Positions 34,977-46,494 of a DNA stretch of 64,000 nt are shown one piece after another. Origin of the DNA: Heloderma charlesbogerti (lineage: Eukaryota > Chordata > Lepidosauria > Squamata > Helodermatidae); the NCBI GenBank assembly GCA_026122225.1, contig JANEZZ010000524.1:186001-250000 (forward strand). The letters run 5' to 3'. The notes beneath the pieces were generated by a model. That model worked only from the letters and a program-made list of their open reading frames with translations. It ran no database searches and was not told where the DNA came from. The position numbers and the translations under genes were made by a program. Every line of letters starts with the position of its first letter. Within the stretch, counting starts at the first letter, position 1.

Positions 34977-36744
34977 AGAGAAATATAATACATCTCGCCC
35001 TCATGGGGACGGTGACTGTGTTCTTGTTCAGTCTATAGTACAGTTGCTCACTGATGGTGGGCAACTTAAAGGCCCCTGGGCTCACTCTTCTTCTGGTTCT
35101 TTAGCTGTAAACCGAGCTTGGACTGGACAACCCTTCAAAAAGACGATGCCTGCAAATAGAGGATTGTCCTTGATGGCCCTTTGCCTTCAGAACCGTCCTC
35201 TAAAGTAGGACACATGGCTGAAACTGTTCCAGAGTGAACAGTTTATTTACAACCCGCACATTTTCTGTCATTGAATTTCTGTGTATCAGCTCCAAAAATT
35301 GGGCCACTAAAGCTTTCTTGCACATTTCCATTTATGAGTAATTCTTCTGCCAAAACTAAAAAGTGCAAAATATTGTGATATATTTGAGTGACCTGCAATC
35401 ATTTTTATATCATTTGTTCATGTATACATGAAAACCTCTCATATTCGGGACTAATTAGCATCACTACCAACGAAGTACTGAAGCCTTTCAACTTCACACT
35501 GGGGCTGTCTATAACAGCAGCAAATCGTGTGTGAGCTACATTCCATGGAAATCATACCTTTCTGAATACTGCACCTTTTTGAATATTTAACCCCCTATTG
35601 GACTGATTGGGGGTTGCTACATGATGTCCAATCCACTATAAATTAACTGTAGATTAAAAAAAACCATAGTTAATCTACAATTAGTAGTTAGGTTAATTGT
35701 GGGTTGTTTAACCCACGATTAATCCAGTGTCCAAGTTTGGGCTTCACAACCCCTGATCAGCCCAATTGAGGGTTGAATAATGGAAATGGCTGCAGAATGT
35801 GTCCATTATACACCACAGCAAATCATGGGTTAATTAATCACTATTTGCTACCATTACGTGGAAACTGAGTCACTATTTAGTTTAATTCCACCTCCTGATT
35901 CAAATTGAACTTTTGGAGTTTCTTGGCTGTAGTATATTTGTAGCTACCACTTATGCCTGATGTTCACTAGATGTTTTGCTACTGCTTTTATTTATATGCC
36001 TTTCAGTGGTGTGTTTTTTCCCATCTTTGTTTACACTGAGCAGTATCTTACTGAAGAGCCTGGTATATATCCAGCGGATGTCAGTGTGAAAACTGATCCC
36101 CTAGATTCTAAAAGCGATCACGCTATGAAGCTCTATGAGCTCCTAGGAGAAAATTAGAGAAGAAAGAAAGAAATGCTAAATGAGAAACTGAGAAAATAAC
36201 ATCATTTTGTAAAATATAGGTCACAATTCTTTAAGAGAGAACTATCAAGAGAGCCTTTGATTTGTTTAGAAAATGTGTTCCTTATGTTCACCTACAATGA
36301 GAGTTGCAGCGGGTTTCTCATAATAACCACCTAGACCGGAGAATACTTGGAATTTTTAAAGGATAAGGCACAGAAAGGGAGAGAGACTTGCAGCAGAATG
36401 CCCTGTACACTAGTGATAGGCAAACTCCCTTTGGCCTGCCTGGAAATGGGCATTCATAAAACAATTAATTTTTTGAAATCACTGAGAATAAATGTTTTTT
36501 AGCTTGATCCCATTCCAACATTCAGGCCGCATTGTGCTTCCGTGGGGCCTAACCGTCTCTCTTCCCCTATCAAAGGCCTCTGGCCAGTGACCCCCTCAAA
36601 TCAGCATGAGGGAAAGACACTGAATGTCATGGAAAAACAGGAGCCCCACCACCATCTCCTTACCTTTCCCACACTTACCTTATCCACTGCTTGCCTCATA
36701 AGACTAGAAGGGCTCACAGTGAGGCCTTTAGTAGGAGGGCCCAT
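34977..36744. other. No gene recognised; AACCC/TTAA-rich segment
   Basis: 35591-35860 repeats GGGTTG, TTAACCC and AATCCA words in both orientations and resembles 45980-46260, so it may be a diverged foldback repeat. A 65-codon open frame ends at 36157, but nothing links it to a known protein. Confidence 0.4.
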
Positions 36745-36936
36745 TGCTCAGCGTTGGACCACATTCTTTTCATGTATGAGGTCCCAAATTCAGTCCCCAG
36801 TATTTCCAGTGAAGGGGTCTCAGGTAGCAGGTGCTGGAAAAAAGACCCCTGCCTCAGGCTCAGGGAGCCACTGCCTTTCCACGCAGACAGTACTGGGCTA
36901 AAGGCACCAGTGCTTTGACTCGGTCTAAGGCAGCTA
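36745..36936 (+). mobile_element. tRNA-derived SINE, second family
   Basis: Block order GCTCAGCGTTGGACCACATT, GAGGTCCCAAATTCAGTCCC (decayed B box), TCAGGTAGCAGGTGCTGG, AGACAGTACTGGGCTAAAGG, CGGTCTAAGGCAGCT matches the reversed copy at 22234. Its promoter boxes are decayed. Confidence 0.75.
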
Positions 36937-37020
36937 TTTGTTACAACCTATGCCCCATTGCCAGATAACTGGTAGGGAGGGCTCATAACGGGCGGTGGGG
37001 GTGGGATTTTAAGGAATTAC

Positions 37021-37429
37021 TAGGGATGTTGGAGAAATCCATGTGTGGGGTGGAGTTTGAGGAGTTTTCCTACATTCAGCACCCCCGGACTTCATTCTGG
37101 TTCCTGATGCGGTGTCCGACTCAGTCTGCAGCGAGTCAAGCCAGTTTGGGATTTTCTGGACATTTTGCACTTCTTCTTTTTGGCAGGTTCTGTAATTTGC
37201 GGAAATTTCTAAGCAATTTGTGCAAATTGCTCAGAAATGTGCACAAATTGCTTGGAAATGTGCACAAATTGCTCAGAAATGTGTGCAAATTGAGGAACCT
37301 GTGGGCAAAAAGGGGCAAAAAAAGTTCCTGGAGTCCAGGGAAAAGCCTGCAGTTTGGCTTGCAAACACAAATCGAGTTGTACATGCCAAGTCAAAAAAGA
37401 ACCGATTTTCCCAATGACGCACATCCCTA
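37021..37429 (+). mobile_element. Short hAT-like element with internal direct repeats
   Basis: The ends are TAGGGATG and CATCCCTA; the flanks GGAATTAC (37013-37020) and GTCATTAC (37430-37437) match at 6 of 8 bases. At about 37195-37295 it carries four to five copies of a 21-bp unit, TGCAAATTGCTCAGAAATG plus two or three bases, which explains the QIAQKCA-type repeated open frame. Related in style to 732-1108 and 62560-62955. Confidence 0.7.
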
Positions 37430-37437
37430 GTCATTAC

Positions 37438-37817
37438 AATTAAAGCCTCCAGAGATGTTGAGGCCAAGAGGAGGGATGTTTCCGAACACTCAGGTACAAG
37501 CTGTGTCACTGTCACTATCACTGGCACATGTTTACTCAGAAGTGTGTCCTGCTGAATTCAGTTCAATGAGACTTCTTTCCAAATCACTGCATATGCTTAC
37601 TTGTGAGAAAGGTTCAAACACTGTGATGGTAGCAGACCCCTTTTTTTAAACCCCAGGCTGCTGCAACAGCAAGTGGGAATTCAGGTTTTAAAGCAAAAAG
37701 AGAACATGGCTGGGATTGCTGAACCTTCCTCCTACCTGTGGCTGTAGAATCTTCTCCCCTCTCAGGTGCTTTTCTCCTCAGGTGAGACTAAATACTACAG
37801 CAGGGTTAGGATCATAT
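37438..37817. other. No gene; possible MITE trace
   Basis: TGTTTACTCAGAAGTGTGTC and CAGTTCAATGAGACTTC near 37530-37580 match the GAGTAAG/CATTGAACTCA MITE family in inverted orientation. Nothing else is visible. Confidence 0.4.
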
Positions 37818-39302
37818 AACCATAGAATTCTAGGGTTGGAAGGGACCTATAAGACCATCGAGTCCAACCCCCTGCTCAATGCAGGAATCCAAGACAAAAC
37901 ATCCCTGGCAAGTGGCTGACCAGCTTCATCTTGAATGCCTCCAGTGTGGGACAGCCCACCACCTCCCTAGCTAGGTAATTGGTTCCATTGTCATATTGCT
38001 CTAACAGTCAGAAAGTTTTTCCTGATGTACAGCCGGAATATGGCTTCCTGTAACTGGAGCTCATTATTCCGTGTCCTGCATTCCAGGATGATCGAGAAGA
38101 GATCCTGGCCTTCCTGTGACAGCCTTTCAAGTACTTGAAGAGTGCTATCATATCTCTCCTCAGTCTTCTCTTTTCAAGGCTAAACATGCCCAGTTCTTTC
38201 AGTCTCTCTTCATAGGGCTTTGTTTCCAGTCCCCTGATCATCTTTGTTGCCCTCCTCTGAACCCTCTCCAGTTTGTCTGCATCTTTCTTAAAGTGTGGTG
38301 CCCAGAACTGGACACAGTACTTAAGATGAGGCCTAACCAGTGCTGAGTAGAGGGGAACTAGTACTTCCTGGGATTTGGAAGCTATACTTCTATTAATACA
38401 GGCCAAAATAGCATTTGCCTTTTTTGCAGCCACATCACATTGTTGGCTCATCTTCAGCTTGTGATCTACAACAATTCCAAGATCCTTCTCGCTTGTAGTA
38501 TTGTTGAGCCAAATATTCCCCATCTTGTAACTGTGCCTTTGGTTTCTTTTTTCTTGGTGCAGAAATTGGCATTTATTCCTATTAAATTTCATTCTGTTGT
38601 TTTCAGCCCAGTGCTCCAGCCTATCAAGATCACTTTGAATTTTGTTTCTGTCATCCAGGTATTAGGAGTCCCACCCAATTTTGTGTCATCTGCAAATTTG
38701 ATCAGCATTCCCTGCACCTCCTCCTCCAAGTCATTAATAAAAATGTTGAAGAGCACTGGGCCCAGGACTGAGCCCTGTGGTACCCCACTCGTTACATCTC
38801 CCCAGTTTGAGAAGATACCATTGATAAGCTCTCTTTAAGTCTGATTCCATAGCCAACTGTGGATCCACCTGATAGTTGTTTCATCTAACCCACTTTTAGC
38901 TAGTTTGCTAATCAAGATATCATGGGGCACTTTGTCAAAAGCTTTGCTGAAGTCGAGGTATATTATGTCCACAGCATTCCCACAGTCCACAAGGGAGGTT
39001 ACCTGATTAAAAACTAAGATCAGATTCGTCTGGCAGGATTTGTTCTTGACAAATCCATGTTGGGTTCGAGTCATGAAGATGAAGCTGGACAGCCTTTCGT
39101 CAGGGATGTTTTGACTTAGATTCCTGCATTGAGCAGGGGGTTGGACTTGATAGTCTTATAGGCCCCTTCCAACTTTACTATTCTGTGATTCATCACTGCA
39201 TTGTTTTCAAGGTGCTTACACAGACCGATCGCTTTATAATCTGCTCCAGTATTTTCCCAGGGATTGATGTCAGACTTACTCATCTGTAGTTCCCAGGTTC
39301 CT
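37818..39302 (-). pseudogene. CR1 LINE, minus strand, interrupted
   Basis: The reversed 3' end (CATAGAATTCTAGGGTTGG) is at 37818. Upstream on the minus strand are SALVRPHLKYCVQFWAPHF, NIWLNNTTSEKDLGIVVDH (ORF 38008-38592), a decayed section with the FADD region near 38680-38710, and DIIYLDFSKAFDKVPHDIL (ORF 38835-39074). The host then resumes after an insertion, 39195-39302, matching PGNYR-SLTSIPGK and LENNAV of the 55-kb copy. Frameshifts and stops make it non-functional. 5'-truncated. Confidence 0.85.
39076..39194 (+). mobile_element. CR1 3' end inserted antisense in a CR1
   Basis: GAAGCTGGACAGCCTTTCG through CTTCCAACTTTACTATTCTG is a plus-strand CR1 3' terminus of about 110 bp. It splits the minus-strand CR1 between its LENNAVIT codons. 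The junctions share only a 4-bp TCAT, so target duplication is short or absent. Confidence 0.8.
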
Positions 39303-40299
39303 GGGAACTGGATTGGGGAACTGTTTAGCCCCCAGGAGCCAGATTACTTTCTGGCTCACCCTGCAGGGCTGGATAAATCAGGAGGAAAACCCTCCACTGA
39401 TGTTCTGCCCTCTGCCATCATAGGGGAGTTTCTCCATGCAGAGAGAGGCACAGAACAATTGCTCCTGCCTCTCTTTGCATGGAAAAATCCCTCTCTCCAA
39501 TAGAGAAAGACAGCCTCTATCTCCGGCAAGAGAGGACACTCCTGCTCTTATCTCCCATCAGTAACTGAAGATAAGAGTGGAGGTTTCCTCTCCCAGTGGT
39601 AGAGAAAGGCGGTCTTTCCCTGCTACTGGGAAACCCTGGTCTTATTCTCTCTGATCAGTGAATGGGAGTTTTTCTTCCTGAGAAGACACTGGACTTTGCA
39701 GAGGAGCTTTGTGGGCCAGATGGGGATTCTCCGTGGGCCATATTTGGCCCACAGGCTGGAGGTTCTCCATCCCAGTCCTACAAGAATCAATAGGACTTAA
39801 GGCCACTTTATACATTCAGCACATGCAAGCGATAAGGCATTTCCTGAACTGCACCACTTGCCCAGGAAGGCAATTAGTAGCTCTGGAGGATAGTGGCAAT
39901 TTCAGTCAGGAAGATGGTGCAGAGGGAAAGGGTTAAAAGTCCCTTCCCCATGACCACTACCCCTGAAGCAGTGCATTTTTGTTCCCCGTCACCACCTCTA
40001 CCATCCACTATAACTGCTTTACATTGTATAAGAGCAGTGACCCTACCTCCGGTCCTCACCACCATCCCAGCTTGTAGCCATTTTCACTGAGGAAGAGGAA
40101 ACTCAGTCTAGAGTGGGTCAGTCCAGGATGAACTCTGCTGTACGCTTCTCTTGACAATCTAACTCAGCTTTCTCACAATCGGTTTACCTTCAGCATGGAC
40201 CCATCACAAACGGTCACCACAAGCAGAGTAGCTGAGTGCACTGGCTGCCAGTACAGGTACAGGGGAATTCTTCGAATTACAGACCCAGGCCTCAATTCT
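39303..40299. other. No gene; probable unclassified repeat
   Basis: TTTGGCCCACAGGCTGG and GGTTCTCCATCCCAG near 39750-39777 look like one end of a hAT-type MITE, but the other end was not found. The rest contains CTCTCTCC- and GAGAGA-type words. No coding evidence. Confidence 0.35.
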
Positions 40300-40307
40300 A
40301 CTTATGC

Positions 40308-40923
40308 CAGGTGTGCAGAACCTCAGGTACAGGGGTCAAATACAGCCTTCATGGTGCTCCAACTTGGCCCCAGGATTCCCCAGAAGCCCATGCCCTCCCC
40401 CATGGGCCCACCCCCTTTCCACCAACCACCAATCATTCTGTGGCTTCCCAGCTTTGAGAGCTTGAAGCTAAAATATGCTGGCATTTGGGGCATTTTAGAA
40501 AACTGAGAGGTAAGGCAGTGTGTGCACAAAACACCAAAAAGGAAGGAAATCCCAAAGCATCCATACAGAGTATGGATTGTAACAATAATTTATTTATTAT
40601 GCAGCTCTCTAAAATACTTGTGGACTCTAAAAATGTTTCTTATGCATTTTTAGAGATCTGCATAATATAGATCTCTAAAAATCTGTATTTTTAGATATAA
40701 AAATCTATAAAAATCATTTTTATAGATCTGCGAGTCCACGAGTATTTTAGAGATCTGCACAATAAATAATTATTACAGCCCATACTCAGAAGCGCTTATG
40801 GGGTTTTTTTCCTTTTTGATTTTTGGCATTTGACCCCACCACTTGGGGGACTGAAATGTGGCCCCCAAGTGCTTCTCCGAAATTGAATTCATCCCTCAGG
40901 CTGAAAGAGGTTCAACACTCTTG
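40308..40923. mobile_element. Long foldback hAT-like element
   Basis: Termini CAGGTGTGCAGAACCTC and AGGTTCAACACTCTTG are inverted. Flanks ACTTATGC (40300-40307) and AGTTATGC (40924-40931) agree at 7 of 8. Inner arms pair over long distances: AATAATTTATTTATTATGCA with TGCACAATAAATAATTATT, TCTAAAATACTTGTGGACTC with GAGTCCACGAGTATTTTAGA, and an AT-rich centre of AGAGATCTGCATAATATAGA-like inverted repeats near 40640-40740. Non-coding. Confidence 0.75.
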
Positions 40924-41086
40924 AGTTATGCTTTATGTTACTCATGGTTTGTATCCTTTCTCTCATAAATGGAGTAGCACAGTGACCAGTGGGCACAGGA
41001 AATAGGTGTCAGGGAGAATGAAAGGCCCACCCTCAGGCAGGCTCCAGTTACTGGAGTGAATACCACTCTGGCTTCTGGGTCTTTAC

Positions 41087-41959
41087 TAGAGCTGTACGCA
41101 AATCGCCTCTCAAAATTCTCCACCCTGTTTGTGGGCAGAGAAATTGGGTAGGGTGGGGTGGGGGAATTACACTGAATTTCTCCATTGGGAAGATAAATTC
41201 TCAACAGTTTCTCACAGGTAGGGTTCACCATTGACAAGGTGAGCTCTACACAGCTCCTTTCTTTTTTTCCTAAGGATTTTTGAATTTTGTGTGTGCTTCC
41301 ACTGCGGTAACAGCATCAACTATGCTGGCAGACTGGCCCACATTTTGTATCCATCACAATGTAGTGGTGAAGGGGGCAGTGTTGTGTCCAGCTCCAAGGA
41401 AGAGGTGGAACTAATGCTGTGCCAAAATCTGTCCTCCAATTTCCCGAAAGTTTTCTTCTCCTGTGGAAGAGCCTTCCGTTGTTCTGCCTCATTCTCAGGG
41501 TGTTCTTTCATTTATTTTTGTGATGTTTTTGAGCTTACCTGATCACTGTGAGGTGCTCTCTCTCTGTGTGTTTTTTCTTTCTATTACACATCTCTCCATT
41601 ACTCTGCAGCCTCCCAGGCTGCCTACACTTCCTGATCTGAAAAACACCTATAGAAGGAATTACCTCATGATGTCTTCCCCTGGGCTTTAATTGAAGTGTG
41701 GGAAGTGAAGGAGGCTACAGGCTGCTGGAGAGATTATTGTACAATCAAAGACAGGACACTCACACACACTCCCTGCCCATCTTCTAAGTAAGGTAAGACC
41801 AAGAAATCCAAAACCAACCCATGAGAATTTCTCTGAAATGTTACTTGCCTTTCATTTTCTTTTTGAAAGCAACGTATTTTCTATGAAATTGAATAATTTC
41901 AATAATAATTGAAATTGATGGACAAAAAAAATGTGGGAGAGATTTTCGACACAGCACTA
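41087..41959. mobile_element. hAT-like non-autonomous element (TAGxGCTGT ends)
   Basis: Left end TAGAGCTGTACG and right end GACACAGCACTA are inverted in imperfect form. Flanks GTCTTTAC (41079-41086) and GTTTTTAC (41960-41967) agree at 7 of 8. At 873 bp it is too short for a transposase, and no matching ORF is seen. The termini recall the CAGTGCTGT type of hAT elements. Confidence 0.65.
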
Positions 41960-41967
41960 GTTTTTAC

Positions 41968-43020
41968 CATAGACCACATTCAATTTCTCAAGGTGTTCTC
42001 TATAAGGGCTAGACATCTGCTTTTATTTTATTTAAAATGATGAAAGCCTCAGAATCATGTGGTATGTGCTATGGAGCATATTCCACACTCGAGTGGCAAA
42101 TCTAGATGCACAGGGACCACACACAGCCCTTCTCCAGCGGCATATTTATGTTCACTCAGAGGTTCATTTCTTTGGTGCAACTTCGAACCGGGCGTTTTTC
42201 TGAGTGACACACACGAGTTCATTTGCTGGCACTGACTCTTGTTTAGGGGAATAGTGCTTATCTAATCATATTGTACAGAAATGACAAAACAAGCATTCCT
42301 CTGCCAAATACATGGGGATTTTATGTATTTTTTGTTCTCTTTCAAAATAGGGCCGTCACAGAAAGCGTTCTGTAAAGCTGAGTAATGTATGTACATATTT
42401 TTCCAGATCACCTTATTAATGCAGCCAACAAGTTTTCAGGAAATGTCAAAATAGGCAGAAGCAATTAGTCAGCTGCTACTGAAGTTCCTCAGCAAGGTGC
42501 AGCTGGTTTGTGTTTTTGTTGTTTTTACTGACTTGAAATATTTGTTGGCAACTTTCATTCTGCTAACTCCAGCTCAGGCCTGTAGTTAACCGTGAATCTT
42601 CCAGTTGGTGGGCAGGAGGACCTCTCTGTATTTTTGTGTTCCCGAGTACATTCATCACATGTAACTTTGAGCTTGCATTGTTTTTAATCATTGAAGAGAA
42701 TTGTGAGGAGCATCGCTTAGCTTTTAAAATGTCATCTACTACTTCATTTGTCGGTTTGATTGAGCAGCTCCTGCATTACTCCACATTCCATTTAGCTGAC
42801 ATTGATAACAACTCTGCACAAAATGAATCAAGTAAATTATTTACACTAGACATTCCACAAACACTGTATTGATGGATTGAAACTGTGAAATATTTTTTAA
42901 TTGTCTTTATTAAACCAATAATGAAAGGAGCACAATTCTGTACTGTATGGTGTGAGTCCAGAAAGGATATGGTTGTCCTCTATTATTATGCACACACAGA
43001 TTGAGAGAGAGAGAGAAGAA
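41968..43020. other. No gene; possible conserved noncoding segment
   Basis: 42340-42870 is complex, repeat-free and AT-rich with several ATTA/TAAT words and CAGCTG boxes, in the style of a vertebrate regulatory element. This is impression, not evidence of function. GAGAGA-rich just before 43020. Confidence 0.35.
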
Positions 43021-43228
43021 GGGCAAGCTACATTACAACTTTAAACTGGTTTCAACCGGTGATCCTGCAGTTTCATGTGGGTACTGAGAATTCTTGGCTA
43101 GAGACCCCTGTCCCCTGCCCAAGCAGCCCCTCTTCCTAGAGCTACAATTCCCAGAATTCCTGTATTTGGTAGCTGTAATCACTAAAAACAGGTTTGAAAC
43201 CAGTTTAAAGTTGTAATGTAGATTGCCC
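43021..43228. mobile_element. Foldback MITE with 35-bp inverted termini
   Basis: GGGCAAGCTACATTACAACT plus TTAAACTGGTTTCAA at the left pairs with TTGAAACCAGTTTAAAG plus TTGTAATGTAGATTGCCC at the right, with one mismatch over most of the length. The body of about 140 bp is non-coding. The target duplication is obscured by the GA-rich flank. Confidence 0.75.
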
Positions 43229-43819
43229 CTCAAGAGAGAGTAAATGAAAGGCTCTCTACAAGTTCATCAATGAAGCTCAGCCTGTACAGATGACCCAACT
43301 AACCCAGGGTGAGCTCTCTCAACCCAGGTAGCTTGGTCATCTGTATCAGGGCTGGTTCTGGGCCATTTTTACACTGCACACAGTCTGCATTTGATCTTCT
43401 TGGATACTAAGAGAATTCTCATTTTGTAAAGTCTCCTCTTCCAAGTAATGGGCCCCCACTGAAGGTGTTTTTCCCAAAGGCACCCAAAATCCTAGAGCCA
43501 GAATCTGTATCATATCATGTGTAAAATGATACAGCTTTTCATTTACGACATCCAGTTGGGTGTGTGTGTGTGTGGGGGGGTCTCACTTAAAAACATATTT
43601 TAAACTTACCTTTTATCTCTTGCTTTTCTTCTTGATGGTCTAACTCCCTTTTCTTCCTATTCCTAGGTCAATTATTGTATTTTTGTAACTTTTTCTTTCT
43701 TTTATTTTCTTCCAATTTGTGCAAAGTTTCCCCTTTCCTTCCAACTTTCCTCTGCTTTGTGTATTTTTTTTTTTAAAAAAAGATTTTTAGATTGTGAGAC
43801 TGTGGGCAAGGATTTCTTA
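43229..43819. other. No gene recognised
   Basis: Contains a short GTGTGTGTGTGTGTG run near 43560 and T-rich stretches. No repeat family or exon is recognised. Confidence 0.45.
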
Positions 43820-44245
43820 TTACTACTACTACTAACTATTAGTGCTGTTCATTATTTACATAGCACTGTCAGTGAGCATGGTGCTTTACAAATTACAAAT
43901 GTCCTGCCCCAAAGAGATTACAATCAAACATTTGACAAAGGACAGCCAACAAAGGAGGGGAGGGAAGTGGGGGGAGCGGTAAACAGGGAACCTATATGCA
44001 GTCATTTCAGTTACACAGGCGTAGTTACGCATGTGTACACCTGTAGTAGGGCATGGGAAGTAGGAGGTCGTGCCAACGATTCCACAGAAAGGTAGGTTTT
44101 AAGGAGAGATTTGAAGGAAGTAAGAGAGGTGGCATCACACAGTTGTTCTGGGAGGCAGTTCCAAGCATAGTGGGCAGCAAGGGAGAAAGGACAGAGTCTT
44201 TTGAAGAAGCAGGGGAGCTTTGGCCATGGTGGGTGGTGGAGCTGG
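43820..44245 (-). pseudogene. L2 LINE RT C-terminus and 3' end
   Basis: On the minus strand, CPFSLAAHYAWNCLPEQLCD and TSFKSLLKTYLS correspond to the WNxLPxxLR...FKxxLKTxL region at the C-terminus of L2 RT. The 3' UTR follows (GTAATCTCTTTGGGGCAGG, then AATGAACAGCACTAATAG-like and a TAG/TAA repeat tail), as in the broad L2 family of vertebrates. Confidence 0.75.
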
Positions 44246-44255
44246 AGGAGTGATG

Positions 44256-44495
44256 ATAAGAACATAAGAAGAGCCATGCTGGATCAGACCAAGGGTCCAT
44301 CTAGTTCAGCATTCTGTTCACACAGTGGCCAACCCACTGCCCGCAGGAAACCCACAAGTGCAACAGCACCCTCCTGCCCATGTTTCCCAGAAACTGGTGT
44401 ACATACGCTTACTGCCTCTGATACTGGAGGTAGCATATAGCCCTCAGAACTAGTAGCTGTTGATAGCCTTCTCCTCCAGGATCACGGGCAGGGAT
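44256..44495 (+). repeat. Unclassified interspersed repeat (GAACATAAGAAGAGCC family), copy 1
   Basis: Blocks AAGAACATAAGAAGAGCC, TGCTGGATCAGACCAAGGG, CAGTGGCCAACCCACTG and GGAAACCCACAAGTGCAAC recur in the same order at 53903. No ORF or pol III promoter was identified. It could be a LINE 3' UTR or a SINE-like family. Confidence 0.65.
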
Positions 44496-44732
44496 GTATC
44501 AGGATATAAGAGCAGAGATGTAAAACAGAAAAATAGCTGCTTAAATAGGACTCTCGCTGCTACCAAGAGGCAGTTAGCGTAGCATTATAGCCTTCTCTTG
44601 TTTCTGTCTTAAGATAAAGTCAAAACAGAAAGCAGGTTAAGTTATTTTTTTAAAGGAGGAAAATGGGCAGAGAGATATGAGGAGGCAATGCCATGGAGGG
44701 TTTTGGAGGTACAGACATATCTCTTGTGCTTT

Positions 44733-44771
<39 letters not shown>

Positions 44772-46069
44772 ACAGATCCTGGCAAGTCTGAGGTGCCCTT
44801 TTATAAATAATAAACTGCGATGCTGATGATGTTGAGAAAGCAGCCAGTCTATGAAGATAAATCAATGACAGGTGAAAAAGAGTGCAAAATGTCATAATGA
44901 GCAAAGTGCAGCAGAAGTCTCTTAAAAGGAAGAGATGCTCTTAAAAATATTCACGAAATAAACATGACTCGTATTTTATGCTAGGTGACTGCTGATGAGT
45001 TAGAGTAGGGTATGTTCAAAATGTAATCTGGTTATTTCCCCAAACCCCATCAACTCCATGATAAAAAAAAAAAACAACCCAAACCCACAGTGTAAATTAG
45101 TGTCTCCCCCCACCCCTGCCCAGTCCTCCCCTCCCTGCAAGTTGCTCCTGAAATCATCAAAAATTGGATTGCTTTCCTTGGATAAAGAATGTGTCAGCAA
45201 AGAATACATTACCTGATAAAATGACTTCAGGGAAAAAGGAAGAAATGCATTGGTGTATCTTTAAAGGTGTTTATCATGCAGTGAAATAAAGCAAAAATAT
45301 ACTACCATGCTGGATGCTTAATGAATGACTACCAAGTGGAGAAGATGGACTTAAATGCGGCTTTGTTATTTCTGCCCAAAAAATGATGCAGAAAACATGA
45401 CCTCCAGAGAGAAAGCAAGCATCTCTTTATATGGGTCATGCCATTTTCCCCCTTCCTTTTAACCAGAATCAAGGCTCCAGCAGACCTAAGATCTCTTAGG
45501 AGAAGTTCTATTTAGTTCAATGGCAGTCATTGCAGCCGTAAGCTACTGACTCATCCCCTAGCTATTCTTAATTATGCCGACATCTTTTTGTCTCTCCCAA
45601 AGTATAGTAGAAAAATAAGATTCGCGATTGTGGGGGTGTTTTACTTTTTATACAATTGTTTGGTGGAATGACATTTAAATGTATGTAATAAAAAATGCAG
45701 ACCAGCTACCAACAACTCTGCAGAGAAAAACATGAAATGAATACGAAATCTAATTTTCACCCTAGGGTTTTTGTTCTTGTTTTGTTTTAATCCCCCTTTG
45801 GAGCTAATTTTATTTAATGTCTGCAGTACTGGGGGAAAGAGCAACAAACCACAAGGCAGGGGAATGTGCAAGAGAACAGATTTGTCTTTTAATAATGGAT
45901 ACTAGAATAGGATTATAGCAGCTATATGCCAGTCTCTCTCTCAGGCCATTCATAGCAAGTTCCCATCTTTAAGTCCCCATTTAACAACACAAATTAATCC
46001 ATGGCTTGTTATTGGGTTAACTTGGGGTTGTTTAATCTACAAACAACCCCAAGTGGCCCTGTTTGGATG
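44496..46069. other. No gene; (CTTT)n microsatellite
   Basis: A (CTTT)n array lies at 44729-44771. The rest is AT-rich without clear elements; 45990-46060 has GGGTT/AACCC words like those near 35.7 kb. Confidence 0.45.
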
Positions 46070-46200
46070 GCTGAATCTACACATAGCAGTTATACTGTTT
46101 TCATACCGTTATCATAACTATTGGTGCCCATTGCTGTCATGCGTACCAATAGTTATGATAATGGTATAACAACAGTATAAGTACTATGTGTAGATTCAGC
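46070..46200. mobile_element. Compact foldback MITE (131 bp)
   Basis: GCTGAATCTACACATAG at the left is the exact complement of CTATGTGTAGATTCAGC at the right. Farther in, TTATACTGTT, ACCGTTATCATAACTATTGG and GGTACGC-like blocks also pair, so nearly the whole element folds into one hairpin. Superfamily is undecided. Confidence 0.75.
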
Positions 46201-46494
46201 TGATGTCACGGAAACAACCTTTTAGGATCTAATGGTGGTATCTAGTGGCAATTGAGGGTTGTTAATGGAACAGGAAGTGGCTCACATGCGGCACAGGTAT
46301 GGCACGCGCCCTGGTGATTTGCTGCTGGGCACCACCATTACATCCAAACAGGGCCATTATCATGGACATGTGGGAGCAGGGAAGGCAAGCTGGGCATCTT
46401 GTCCGCACTCCAGACCTTCGTGCATTCAACTAAATGCAGAAAGCCAAACTATGTAATCAGCAACCATGCAAAACTAGGGCCACGCAGACAGAGA

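Noticed and set aside
35960..36157. 65-codon frame ending SDHAMKLYELLGEN, considered as a terminal exon
   Set aside because: The ending looks somewhat protein-like, but no splice acceptor context, homology or further exon could be recognised. Left unannotated.
37195..37295. Repeats that could suggest a CRISPR array
   Set aside because: The 21-bp units are contiguous without unique spacers and lie within a hAT-like element of a vertebrate genome.
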